DNA from: an uncultured Candidatus Nemicrothrix sp.
GTDB taxonomy: Bacteria; Actinomycetota; Acidimicrobiia; Acidimicrobiales; UBA8592
DNA length: 18,243 nt
Reading direction: 5' to 3'
Assembly (NCBI GenBank): GCA_913046155.1
Contig: CAJWRY010000017.1
Coordinates: 1-18,243 of the forward strand
The position numbers and the translations under genes were made by a program. The notes below the pieces were generated by a model. The model ran no database searches. It saw nothing but the letters and a program-made list of their open reading frames with translations, and was not told the origin of the DNA. This document shows positions 1-6,906 of this stretch, piece by piece. Within the stretch, counting starts at the first letter, position 1, and each line of letters begins with the position of its first letter.

Positions 1-54
1 CTAGGACGCCACCCTCTCAAGGTGGTAGCACGGGTTCAAATCCCGTACGGGGTA
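1..54 (+). tRNA. tRNA-Glu (anticodon CTC), 5' end cut by window
   Basis: Seen: a 5-bp anticodon stem CCACC (9-13) / GGTGG (21-25) closes a 7-nt loop CTCTCAA with anticodon CTC at 16-18, which reads GAG (Glu). A 5-bp T stem (30-34 with 42-46) encloses TTCAAAT. The 3' acceptor strand is ACGGGGT (47-53) with discriminator A54, and the D-arm remnant CTAGGAC lies at the start. CCA is not encoded (CTC follows). The 5' acceptor strand and most of the D arm lie outside the window. The gene is convergent with the DUF218 gene, whose stop codon lies one base beyond A54, so the pre-tRNA trailer must be antisense to that gene. Proximity of tRNA-Glu to gltX is known in other actinobacteria such as mycobacteria. 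Confidence 0.93.
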
Positions 55-55
55 C

Positions 56-724
56 TCATTCGCTTAAAGTACTTGCTCGTCGAAAACCAATAACGCGACC
101 GATAGATGCACCTAGGGTTTCTCGAGCCAATTGCCCAAAGGAACTATTTAGTTGAGTTGGGGAGAATGAGGGATCGAGTCCCACTTCACGAGCTATTTCC
201 TTCGCTCGCAATGCGTGATAGGGGTCGGATACGAGCAGAACTTTGCTTCCAAGACCAACACTTTGAATTGCACTTGAAGTAGCACTTAGTGATTGGTACG
301 TGTTTGAGCCATCCACGATGACAATAATTTTACCCTCTGGGATTCCCCGTTCTAGGAGGTAGGTCAACCCCGCATAAGCCTCCGTGTACCGATCTCCTTT
401 TTGTTTTGATCCGGTCGTCACGATATATGGGGCTAACTCTTTCTCGTATAGGTCTAGTGCATGATCTAACCGAGCTTTTAGAACAGGAGAGGGAACCCCA
501 TCCCATTGTGCTGCACCAAGGACAACAATTGCGTCGGCACTTTTGACTTCGTCACGCATGGACTGAAACCAAACTTGAACAAATGTAACTCCTACGAATG
601 CCACGATGAGTACGCCAAATGCTATTACAGACAGTGCTGTAAGTTTCACGGCACTCACTCTATTCGGGGAATTAGTGGCTTCTGACTCAGGCTTATGGTC
701 CGTATAGGAGTCTGAATCCTGCAT
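56..724 (-). CDS. DUF218/YdcF-like (SanA/ElyC family) single-pass membrane protein
   Basis: 222 aa. Residues 1-25 are polar, residues about 27-51 form one membrane helix, and about 63-205 form a DUF218 (YdcF/SanA/ElyC) domain. That domain opens with ADAIVVLGAAQWDG, followed by the conserved pieces PVLKARLDHAL, IVTTG, GDRYTEA, a glycine-proline step (ERGIPEGKI) and VSDPYHALRAKEIA. Family members are usually membrane-anchored with the domain outside, and SanA/ElyC are linked to envelope integrity or envelope-carbohydrate metabolism. The exact substrate is not established and cannot be read here. It is the last gene of the leuB-to-gltX run, 8 nt after the gltX stop, with no clear Shine-Dalgarno sequence, so translation may depend on coupling. 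Its TGA stop (58-56) is one base from the 3' end of the oppositely oriented tRNA-Glu, leaving no room for a terminator between them. Family call is firm; role is unknown. Confidence 0.85.
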   Translation of the reverse strand: MQDSDSYTDHKPESEATNSPNRVSAVKLTALSVIAFGVLIVAFVGVTFVQVWFQSMRDEVKSADAIVVLGAAQWDGVPSPVLKARLDHALDLYEKELAPYIVTTGSKQKGDRYTEAYAGLTYLLERGIPEGKIIVIVDGSNTYQSLSATSSAIQSVGLGSKVLLVSDPYHALRAKEIAREVGLDPSFSPTQLNSSFGQLARETLGASIGRVIGFRRASTLSE

Positions 725-732
725 ATCAGTGA

Positions 733-2142
733 TTAGCCCAAATCCGCCCGAGCTTTTTGTAACCTTGTGACAACTTTTTGGCGTCCCAATATTTCCATTG
801 GCTTAAACAATGGCAGCCCAATTCTTCTTCCGGTTACCGCAACACGGATTGGCACTTGTGATTTAGTTTCCAACAACTGACCAATTCCGTTAATTGTTTC
901 TCCGATTACTTCCTCGTTCCAATCGCATTTCCCCAATTGCTCTATTGCGAGGTCAAGAACATCGGTCACCTTATCTGCAGACATTGATTTCGAAATTTTT
1001 TTTATCTCTTTCGGATTTGTCTCAGTAGCTGGTTCCTCATTGAATAGCCAATCAACAAGGTTCATGATGTCAGCGAGTTTTTCAATTCTTTCTTGTATCG
1101 GCGAAGATAGGTCGCTGAGGACACGCAGATCAAAATTTGTAGGTTGCCACTCAGTGAATTGAAAATACTCATTGACTATGTCTACGAATGCTTCGGGAGA
1201 AAGCGCTCGAATGTATTCTGAATTGATATGGAGGAGTTTTTTCATATCAAAATATGCAGGAGCCTTATTGATATCTTTGAGAGAGAATAGAGTCATTATC
1301 TCTTCAATGGGCCTAATCTCTTTGTCATCATTTGGTCCCCACCCAAGCAAGGCTAGATAGTTGACCATTGACTCTGGGAGTATTCCCATTGTCTTAAATT
1401 CACCTAAAGCAACTGAATGTTTTCGCTTTGAGAGTTTTTTCTTGTCTTCACCGACCAGGAGAGGCAGATGTGCGTATTCGGGCGGTTGACCATAGTCCAG
1501 AGCTTCCCACATAAGCATTACTTTAGGGGTCGTGTTAAGGAGGTCTTCTCCTCGAATAACATGCGTGATTCCCATATCGGCATCGTCAACTGCGTTTGCT
1601 ACGAGGAAGACAGGGGTTCCATTGCTACGACGAATGATAAAGTCCTCTAGTTCATTGGTAGCAAAAGTGACCTCGCCTCGTATAGAGTCCCGTATCTTTA
1701 CGAATTGGTTCTTTGGTGTTTTGAATCTGATACTCACGTTCGGACCGTCCTGGACTCCTCTATTGCGACAATGCCCGTCGTATCCCCCTTTAAATCCATT
1801 AACCTTATTTCTCGCCTCAATACTTTCTTGACTACAGTCGCAGAAATAGGCGAAGCCTTTCTTCAATAAATCCTCAATTGCTTTTAGATATTTCTCTGAT
1901 CTGTGAGATTGATAGAGAGGACCTTCATCCCATTGGAGACCAAGCCATTTCAATGGTTCGGTTATGGCGTCGTAGAATTCCGGCTTTGCTAATTCAGCAT
2001 TGGTATCTTCGATGCGGAGGACAAAGACTCCATTCGTTTTTTTAGCGAATAGCCAGTTGAATAAAGCTGATCTGGCTGACCCTACGTGGAGATAACCTGA
2101 GGGTGCAGGGGCGAAACGAACGCGCGATGAAGTAGACGACAA
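733..2142 (-). CDS. gltX: Glutamate--tRNA ligase (GltX), class I
   Basis: 469 aa, normal length. It charges tRNA-Glu with glutamate in the cytosol; in actinobacteria it usually also charges tRNA-Gln, which GatCAB then amidates (family knowledge, not visible here). Seen: the HIGH-type motif as HVGS (19-22) within PAPSGYLHVGSARSALFNW, LRIEDTN at 42-48, a zinc-knuckle pattern C101-x-C103 ... Y121-x3-C125, IRGEDLL at 197-202, and the KMSKS-type loop KLSKR at 236-240. The C-terminal anticodon-binding part ends with RIGLPLF and a helical tail. The start is TTG at 2142-2140: an in-frame TAA, the stop of the preceding gene, lies only two codons upstream (CCC ATC), and no ATG or GTG precedes the RVRFAP core. 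No good Shine-Dalgarno is visible, so initiation probably depends on coupling to the preceding gene. Confidence 0.97.
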   Translation of the reverse strand: MSSTSSRVRFAPAPSGYLHVGSARSALFNWLFAKKTNGVFVLRIEDTNAELAKPEFYDAITEPLKWLGLQWDEGPLYQSHRSEKYLKAIEDLLKKGFAYFCDCSQESIEARNKVNGFKGGYDGHCRNRGVQDGPNVSIRFKTPKNQFVKIRDSIRGEVTFATNELEDFIIRRSNGTPVFLVANAVDDADMGITHVIRGEDLLNTTPKVMLMWEALDYGQPPEYAHLPLLVGEDKKKLSKRKHSVALGEFKTMGILPESMVNYLALLGWGPNDDKEIRPIEEIMTLFSLKDINKAPAYFDMKKLLHINSEYIRALSPEAFVDIVNEYFQFTEWQPTNFDLRVLSDLSSPIQERIEKLADIMNLVDWLFNEEPATETNPKEIKKISKSMSADKVTDVLDLAIEQLGKCDWNEEVIGETINGIGQLLETKSQVPIRVAVTGRRIGLPLFKPMEILGRQKVVTRLQKARADLG

Positions 2143-2148
2143 GATGGG

Positions 2149-2685
2149 TTAGCTTTCATCAATTTTTGACGGGTCAATCATTGCCCGCCAATTTTGTTCG
2201 TAGTCCATTCGGATTAGTTCCGGAGACCTTTTGAGTCCTGTTAAAGAAATTGCGTCAGAAACGTTACGTCGCATGAGGTAATTATGTGCTGACCCGATAT
2301 GACCAAAGTTGTCTTTTCTCAGATCTACAAGTCCTTCTTCCGGATTTGGGTCAAGGTAGCCCCAAATACAGAGGCCAACTTCAATGTCATATGTGCATGG
2401 TGCTCTTCCAAAAAGAGAGGCTCGTTTTAGTGCAGTCAGGACTGCTACTTCTGCGGCGTCCTCCCAATGCTCTCCAGGTATAAGAAAGACTTTATCTTTG
2501 AACTGTTTGACTAAACGCAATGCATACCCTTGGTCTGGACCAGGGTGGCCTGTGCCTTCCTGATTTGCGTTATGTTTGAAAACTTCGGCAGGTCTTGAGA
2601 CTCCGGAAGAGTGCTTGGTCTTCCGAGTTGATTGATAGTATTTCCTCTGCTGAACAGGTGATGGAACGTATCTTGGAGCAGCCAT
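2149..2685 (-). CDS. Uncharacterised 178-aa protein between cimA and gltX
   Basis: I do not recognise a characterised family. Seen: a basic, proline- and serine-rich, probably flexible N-terminus (1-45, with VQQRKYYQSTRK), then a compact-looking region with GHPGPDQGYAL (46-56), VFLIPGEHWEDAAEVAVLTALKR (a helix-like stretch at about 66-88), ASLFGRAPC (89-97), CIWGYLDPNPEEGLVDLR (106-123) and HNYLMRR (134-140). There are two cysteines (C97, C106). No signal peptide or membrane segment is evident. The start is ATG at 2685, 14 nt after the cimA stop, and the gene ends 6 nt before gltX in the same reading frame as gltX. Its place inside a tight biosynthetic operon, with dense glycine, proline and aromatic positions, argues for a real, conserved soluble protein. 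The function is unknown; a role tied to the branched-chain pathway or to gltX expression is only a guess. Confidence 0.85.
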   Translation of the reverse strand: MAAPRYVPSPVQQRKYYQSTRKTKHSSGVSRPAEVFKHNANQEGTGHPGPDQGYALRLVKQFKDKVFLIPGEHWEDAAEVAVLTALKRASLFGRAPCTYDIEVGLCIWGYLDPNPEEGLVDLRKDNFGHIGSAHNYLMRRNVSDAISLTGLKRSPELIRMDYEQNWRAMIDPSKIDES

Positions 2686-2699
2686 GACCTAACTTTAGT

Positions 2700-4313
2700 T
2701 CAATTTTCTTCAGCGCGGGCACGCAGGAGGCCATAGACGATCGAATCTACAAGGGCCTGCCAACTTGCTTCAATTATGTTCTCGGAGACCCCAATGGTGG
2801 TCCATGTTTCTTCACCGTTACTGCTATCCAATAACACTCGAGTTACCGCTCCTGTACCCTTTTCAGTGTCGAGGACTCGCACTTTGTAGTCGACAAGAGA
2901 AATTTGTTCTAATTCTGGGTAGGTATCAATGAGTACTGAGCGCAAAGCGGTATCTATTGCATTTACTGGACCGTTACCGTCTCCGACTCCGACAAGTTGC
3001 TTTCCGTTTACATCAAGATCTACGACAGCTCTCGTATCAACGTCCACAGAGATTTCGTTCCATGCGCGGCTTCCGGAACCCACATGATTCATATCCACTG
3101 AGAATTTCTTTAGATTGAAGAAGTTTTGGGACCATCCGCTCGCTCCCCGCATCAATAGCTCTAACGAAGCGTCTGCGACTTCAAAGTGGTACCCCTCGTA
3201 TTCTAGTTTTTTGAGCACCTCTACTACATCACCTATTATTTTTCCGTCAAGGTCGATTCCGATTTCTTTGGCCTTAAGCTCTAGCGTCGACCTTCCAGCC
3301 ATTTCTGATACCAAGAATCTTGTGCCGTTTCCGATGCTTTCGGGTGAAACGTGTTCATATGCATCAGGTCGTTTAGAGATTGCGCTTACATGCAGCCCGG
3401 CTTTATGGGCAAAGGCTGATGATCCTGTATAGGGCTGTTGAGGGTTCAGCGTTATATTCACTAATTCAGCAATATGGTGGCTGACGGGTGTTAGTAAATC
3501 AAGATTTTGGGGCGGGATTGTTTCTATCCCCATTTTTAGCGAAAGGTTAGCGATGATTGAGACGAGGTCACAGTTTCCGGTTCGCTCACCATATCCATTT
3601 ATAGTTCCTTGGACTTGTATAGCTCCTGCCATGACTCCAGCGAGAGCGTTAGCAACCCCGCAACCGGTATCATTATGTAGGTGTACCCCTATTCCGGTAT
3701 CTAGATGACTTGCGACACTTGATACGGCATCGGAAACATCTTGAGGTAGAGACCCTCCATTGGTATCACATAGGATTAAGCGTTCGGCTCCGGCTATTGA
3801 AGCTGCTTCTAGTACGCGTAAAGAAAATTCTGGATTGTTTTTGTACCCATCGAAGAAATGTTCAGCATCAAAGAATACTCTCTTCCCGTGACTTACAAGA
3901 TGTTTGACTGAATCGCTGACCATGGCGATTCCTTCCTCTAATGAGGTTTGTAAAGCTTCAGTAACGTGATAATCCCAGCATTTCCCGACGATACAAACGA
4001 TGTTGGTGTCTGCACCGATTAGGTTGGCAAGTGTTTGGTCTTGGTCAACTTTTCCTTTAGCGCGACGTGTGGAACCAAATGCGACGAACTCGGATCGTTT
4101 AAGTTTGAGTTCATTTTTGGCACGCTGGAAAAACTCGTCATCTTTGGGGTTTGCTCCTGGCCATCCCCCTTCAATAAAGTGGACGCCAAGTTGGTCTAAT
4201 TGTTCAGCTATCCGAAGCTTATCCTCAACGGTTAGCGATATTCCTTCGAGTTGGCTTCCGTCCCTGAGCGTCGTGTCATATATTTCTACTGACTCTGGAG
4301 GTGAGGTAGGCAT
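2700..4313 (-). CDS. cimA: (R)-citramalate synthase (CimA)
   Basis: 537 aa. It condenses pyruvate with acetyl-CoA to (R)-citramalate, the entry to the threonine-independent isoleucine route. Seen: HMGL-like TIM barrel with DTTLRDGSQ (13-21), EGGWPGANPKD (48-58), the metal-binding HLHND (211-215) and NGYGERTGNCDL (239-250), then a linker and a LeuA-type C-terminal regulatory/dimerisation domain from about residue 390 to 525 (VDLDVNGKQLVGVGDGNGPV). The GGWPG-NPKD signature and overall length separate the CimA family from LeuA and from homocitrate synthase. The regulatory domain suggests feedback inhibition, probably by isoleucine (inference). The ATG overlaps the ilvE stop by one base (TAATG), with GAGGAAG (4324-4318) as a good ribosome binding site inside the end of ilvE, so translation is coupled. 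Confidence 0.93.
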   Translation of the reverse strand: MPTSPPESVEIYDTTLRDGSQLEGISLTVEDKLRIAEQLDQLGVHFIEGGWPGANPKDDEFFQRAKNELKLKRSEFVAFGSTRRAKGKVDQDQTLANLIGADTNIVCIVGKCWDYHVTEALQTSLEEGIAMVSDSVKHLVSHGKRVFFDAEHFFDGYKNNPEFSLRVLEAASIAGAERLILCDTNGGSLPQDVSDAVSSVASHLDTGIGVHLHNDTGCGVANALAGVMAGAIQVQGTINGYGERTGNCDLVSIIANLSLKMGIETIPPQNLDLLTPVSHHIAELVNITLNPQQPYTGSSAFAHKAGLHVSAISKRPDAYEHVSPESIGNGTRFLVSEMAGRSTLELKAKEIGIDLDGKIIGDVVEVLKKLEYEGYHFEVADASLELLMRGASGWSQNFFNLKKFSVDMNHVGSGSRAWNEISVDVDTRAVVDLDVNGKQLVGVGDGNGPVNAIDTALRSVLIDTYPELEQISLVDYKVRVLDTEKGTGAVTRVLLDSSNGEETWTTIGVSENIIEASWQALVDSIVYGLLRARAEEN

Positions 4314-5227
4314 TAAACTTCCTCACACCAGTGGGCATAGTTTGGGTTCTTTCCACGGACGGTATCAGCATAGAGCTCAGCTACCTGTGAGGTGATTGGA
4401 CCAGGACACGGAATAGGTCGGTCATCTACGCTGTTGACAGCGCTAACTTCTGCTGCTGTTCCGACAACGAATATTTCATCAGCAGTGTATAGGTCTGATC
4501 GTGCGAGAGCCTCAAAGGTAACTTCGTGACCCAAATCGCGGACAAAGGACATAACCGTATGTTGTGTTATCCCCTCAAGGGCTCCCGAGACTAATGGAGG
4601 AGTCATTATTTTTCCATTGCGACATACAAACAGGTTTTCTCCTGAGCATTCGGCTACGAGTCCTTCTTTGTTTAACATTATTGCTTCGTCGTAGCCCGCA
4701 TTTAGAGCTTCCATCTTTGCAAGCGTTGAGTTTGCGTAATTGCCGGTTGTTTTTGAAGCGGGCGGCATAATGTTATGGTCGTGACGAACCCATGAGGATA
4801 TTTTCATTCGTACACCTTTCGTTGCCGCATCATCACCCAGATATGCTCCCCACGGCCAGCATGCTATCGCAACGTCTACAGTGCAGTTGCTCGTTGCTAA
4901 ACCCATCTCCCCATACCCGTAGTATGCGATAGGTCGTATGTAACAGCTGCTGAGACCTGAGTCCTTTACAACGGATTTTGCAGCAGTTTGAAGCTCTTCT
5001 GATGTGTATGGCATCGGGATTGAAAGGATCTTGGCTGAGTTGATCAACCTATCCATGTGCTCTTTTAACCGAAAGATTGCTGGCCCGTTTTCAGTTTCGT
5101 ATGCTCGGATGCCTTCGAAAACTCCTGTTCCGTAGTGAAGCGTGTGGGTCAATACATGAATCTGGGCTTCGTCCCATGGAATGAGCTCCCCGTTCATCCA
5201 GATACTTTTCGTTGGTTCAATAGGCAT
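4313..5227 (-). CDS. ilvE: Branched-chain amino acid aminotransferase (IlvE), fold-type IV PLP
   Basis: 304 aa, the normal size. It moves the amino group between glutamate and the 2-oxo acids of isoleucine, leucine and valine, the last step of all three pathways. Seen: IWMNGELIPWDEAQIHVLTHTLHYG (start of the fold), GVFEGIRAY at 35-43, PLP lysine K159 in PASKTTGNYANS, the glutamate of VAECSGENLF (191-200) and GTAAEV (256-261) near the cofactor phosphate. The ATG start is supported by AAAGAAGG (5240-5233), which overlaps the leuB stop codon 11 nt upstream. It sits between leuB and cimA, consistent with a branched-chain role rather than D-amino acid transaminase or aminodeoxychorismate lyase, the other fold-type IV options. 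Confidence 0.95.
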   Translation of the reverse strand: MPIEPTKSIWMNGELIPWDEAQIHVLTHTLHYGTGVFEGIRAYETENGPAIFRLKEHMDRLINSAKILSIPMPYTSEELQTAAKSVVKDSGLSSCYIRPIAYYGYGEMGLATSNCTVDVAIACWPWGAYLGDDAATKGVRMKISSWVRHDHNIMPPASKTTGNYANSTLAKMEALNAGYDEAIMLNKEGLVAECSGENLFVCRNGKIMTPPLVSGALEGITQHTVMSFVRDLGHEVTFEALARSDLYTADEIFVVGTAAEVSAVNSVDDRPIPCPGPITSQVAELYADTVRGKNPNYAHWCEEV

Positions 5228-5238
5228 TTTTACCTTCT

Positions 5239-6237
5239 TTAAGTCATTACGAGTTTAGCGATTGCATCGCCTATCTCAGTTGTTGTTCCCATTTGTGTTG
5301 ACGGTTGTGCGCAGGCAGTTTCTATTCTTCTTGCTGCGTCTGGTTCTCCTAAGAAATCAAGCATAAGCGCCCCACTTAAAATTGCGGCAGTTGGGTTAGC
5401 CTGCCCTGTTCCTACGATATCGGGCGCTGACCCGTGTACGGGTTCGAACATTGAAGGAGCTACTTTTTCTGGGTTGAGATTCGCTGAACAAGCGAGGCCG
5501 ATCCCTCCCGAGACTGCTCCTCCTAAATCGGTTAGGATGTCTCCAAAAAGATTGTCCGTGACGATAACGTCATATCGCTGAGGGTCTTGGACCATGTAGA
5601 TGCAGGCTGCGTCAACGTGGTTATAGTCTGTATCGATCTGTGGAAATTCTTCTGAAATTTCATGAAATGTCCTTTCCCAAAGATCTCCGGAGAAAGTTAA
5701 TACATTTGTTTTATGAACAAGGGTTAGATGTTTCCGTTCACGTTTAGCGGCAAGTTCAAAGGCGTAGCGTATACATCTCTCAACACCCAGTCGAGTATTC
5801 ACCGACCCTTGAGTAGCCACTTCATGACTGGTGTTTTTCCTGAGGAAACCACCCTCCCCAGCGTAAGTTCCTTCTGTGTTTTCGCGAATGACTATAAAGT
5901 TATGAGCGTCTGAATCTTCTGTAGCTTCCTTTACGAAAGGTCGAAGATTTATATAGAGATCAAGCTCAAATCTCATCTTGAGTAAAAGTCCTCGCTCAAT
6001 TACCCCTGGTGGAACGTCAGGAGTACCTACAGCCCCTAGATACAGGGCATCAAGGCTTCTCCATTCTTGAAGGATTGAATCGGGCAATATAGTCCCGTCT
6101 TTGATATATCGGGTACCTCCGAGATCGTAATTGTGCAAGTCAAGGTTTATGCCAGCAGCTTCTATGACTTTTAACCCCTCACTGATAACTTCAGGCCCTA
6201 TGCCATCTCCTCCGATTATTCCTATTTTGTGACTCAA
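5239..6237 (-). CDS. leuB: 3-isopropylmalate dehydrogenase (LeuB)
   Basis: 332 aa, the short actinobacterial type. It oxidatively decarboxylates 3-isopropylmalate with NAD+ to 2-oxoisocaproate. Given cimA in the same operon, it probably also handles the methylmalate step of the citramalate route (inference). Seen: GDGIGPEV (10-17), substrate-contacting R89 and R99 in MRFELDLYINLRP, RENTEGTYAGEGG (118-130), K176 in VHKTNVL, the metal-binding set D209, D233 and D237 with the family's spacing, and EPVHGSAPDIVG (265-276), which binds the adenosine part of NAD. The start is TTG at 6237-6235, chosen because AGAGGAG (6249-6243) is correctly placed just upstream and the protein then begins MSHKIGIIGGDGIG as expected. 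It is the first gene of the minus-strand run and faces greA across 157 bp. Confidence 0.95.
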   Translation of the reverse strand: MSHKIGIIGGDGIGPEVISEGLKVIEAAGINLDLHNYDLGGTRYIKDGTILPDSILQEWRSLDALYLGAVGTPDVPPGVIERGLLLKMRFELDLYINLRPFVKEATEDSDAHNFIVIRENTEGTYAGEGGFLRKNTSHEVATQGSVNTRLGVERCIRYAFELAAKRERKHLTLVHKTNVLTFSGDLWERTFHEISEEFPQIDTDYNHVDAACIYMVQDPQRYDVIVTDNLFGDILTDLGGAVSGGIGLACSANLNPEKVAPSMFEPVHGSAPDIVGTGQANPTAAILSGALMLDFLGEPDAARRIETACAQPSTQMGTTTEIGDAIAKLVMT

Positions 6238-6394
6238 AAGGGCTCCTCTATTCCACTTTTCATAGCGTTTTATTGATCGAATGGTACATACGTTTAAATG
6301 TTCGTGTTATTGATGATATGGGTTTTATTTCCGTCTTCCAGTCTCGCAGTTAATTTCTGAATCGCAAACGCTAAAAGGCAGGTAACATTTTGTT
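6238..6394. promoter_or_regulatory. Divergent leuB/greA intergenic promoter region
   Basis: 157 bp between divergently oriented genes, so promoters for both must lie here unless transcription enters from elsewhere. For leuB the best -10 candidate is TATCAT on the minus strand (6318-6313), with a weak -35 (CTGGAA) 17 bp upstream, which would give a leader of roughly 70 nt. For greA, TTGATC (6273-6278) followed 16 bp later by TAAATG (6295-6300) is a weak candidate. I see no T-box, leader peptide rich in Leu or Ile codons, or attenuator hairpin. The individual boxes are weak; the regional call rests on gene orientation. Confidence 0.45.
6243..6249 (-). promoter_or_regulatory. Ribosome binding site fixing the TTG start of leuB
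   Basis: Read on the minus strand, AGAGGAG lies 5 nt before the TTG at 6237. This strong site supports the non-ATG start; the N-terminus it gives (MSHKIGIIGGDG) matches the family's usual beginning. Confidence 0.7.
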
Positions 6395-6862
6395 ATGGGG
6401 CAAGTACACAAACTTTCACAGTCAGCATTTGATCGGTTGAATGAAGAATATTCTCTTTTGACGACTACTGGGCGAATTGATATCGCTAGGAAGATTGAAA
6501 CTGCGCGGGAGCTCGGTGATTTATCTGAGAATGGAGATTATCATGCGGCTAAAGAAGAGCAAGGCAAAATGGAGGGTCGTATTGCCCATATTTCTTCTAT
6601 TCTTGAAAATGCTGAGATTGTTGATGATACTGTCGGTGGAAATTCAGTTCGAGAAGGTTCGGTTGTCTCCATTCAATACGTTGGAGACGATGAGGTTGAG
6701 CGATACTTAGTTGGTTCCATTGAAGAGCGAATTGACGACGCTGAAGTAGCTTCACCTACTTCGCCTCTTGGTGAAGCTCTTTTAGGAAGTGAAATAGGTC
6801 AGGTCGTGAGGTACGAGGCTCCTGGAGGCCTTCTTGAGGTCAAAATTGTTGCTATTGATTAG
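6395..6862 (+). CDS. greA: Transcription elongation factor GreA
   Basis: 155 aa, typical length. It binds RNA polymerase through the secondary channel and stimulates cleavage of backtracked RNA. Seen: an N-terminal antiparallel coiled coil (about 8-78) carrying the tip GDLSENGDYHAAKEEQ (41-56) with catalytic acidic residues D42 and E45, then a C-terminal FKBP-like domain with SVVSIQYVGDDEVERYLVGS, SPTSPLGEALLGSEIGQVV and a final LEVKIVAID. The ATG is preceded by AAGG and AGG at 6375-6382. It leads the plus-strand run toward leuCD; the membrane-protein gene follows after 44 nt. Confidence 0.95.
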   Translation: MGQVHKLSQSAFDRLNEEYSLLTTTGRIDIARKIETARELGDLSENGDYHAAKEEQGKMEGRIAHISSILENAEIVDDTVGGNSVREGSVVSIQYVGDDEVERYLVGSIEERIDDAEVASPTSPLGEALLGSEIGQVVRYEAPGGLLEVKIVAID

Positions 6863-6906
6863 TGCCTATACATAAACTTCTTTAGCTTTTAGGCGAGACT
6901 AAAGAC

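Noticed and set aside
1..60. Attachment site for an integrated element at the tRNA 3' end
   Set aside because: No repeat of the tRNA 3' end, integrase or foreign genes seen anywhere in the window.
3115..3432. 105-codon open frame on the plus strand opposite cimA, and similar long antisense frames (for example 1532-1831, 4000-4395, 7948-8298, 13780-14106)
   Set aside because: They lie fully opposite strongly supported genes and their translations have no domain character or ribosome binding sites.
2700..4313. 2-isopropylmalate synthase (LeuA), which the leuB/leuCD context could suggest
   Set aside because: The EGGWPGANPKD block and overall layout fit citramalate synthase better than LeuA.
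6238..6394. T-box, leucine leader peptide or attenuator upstream of leuB
   Set aside because: No run of Leu or Ile codons, T-box sequence or paired terminator/antiterminator stems found.
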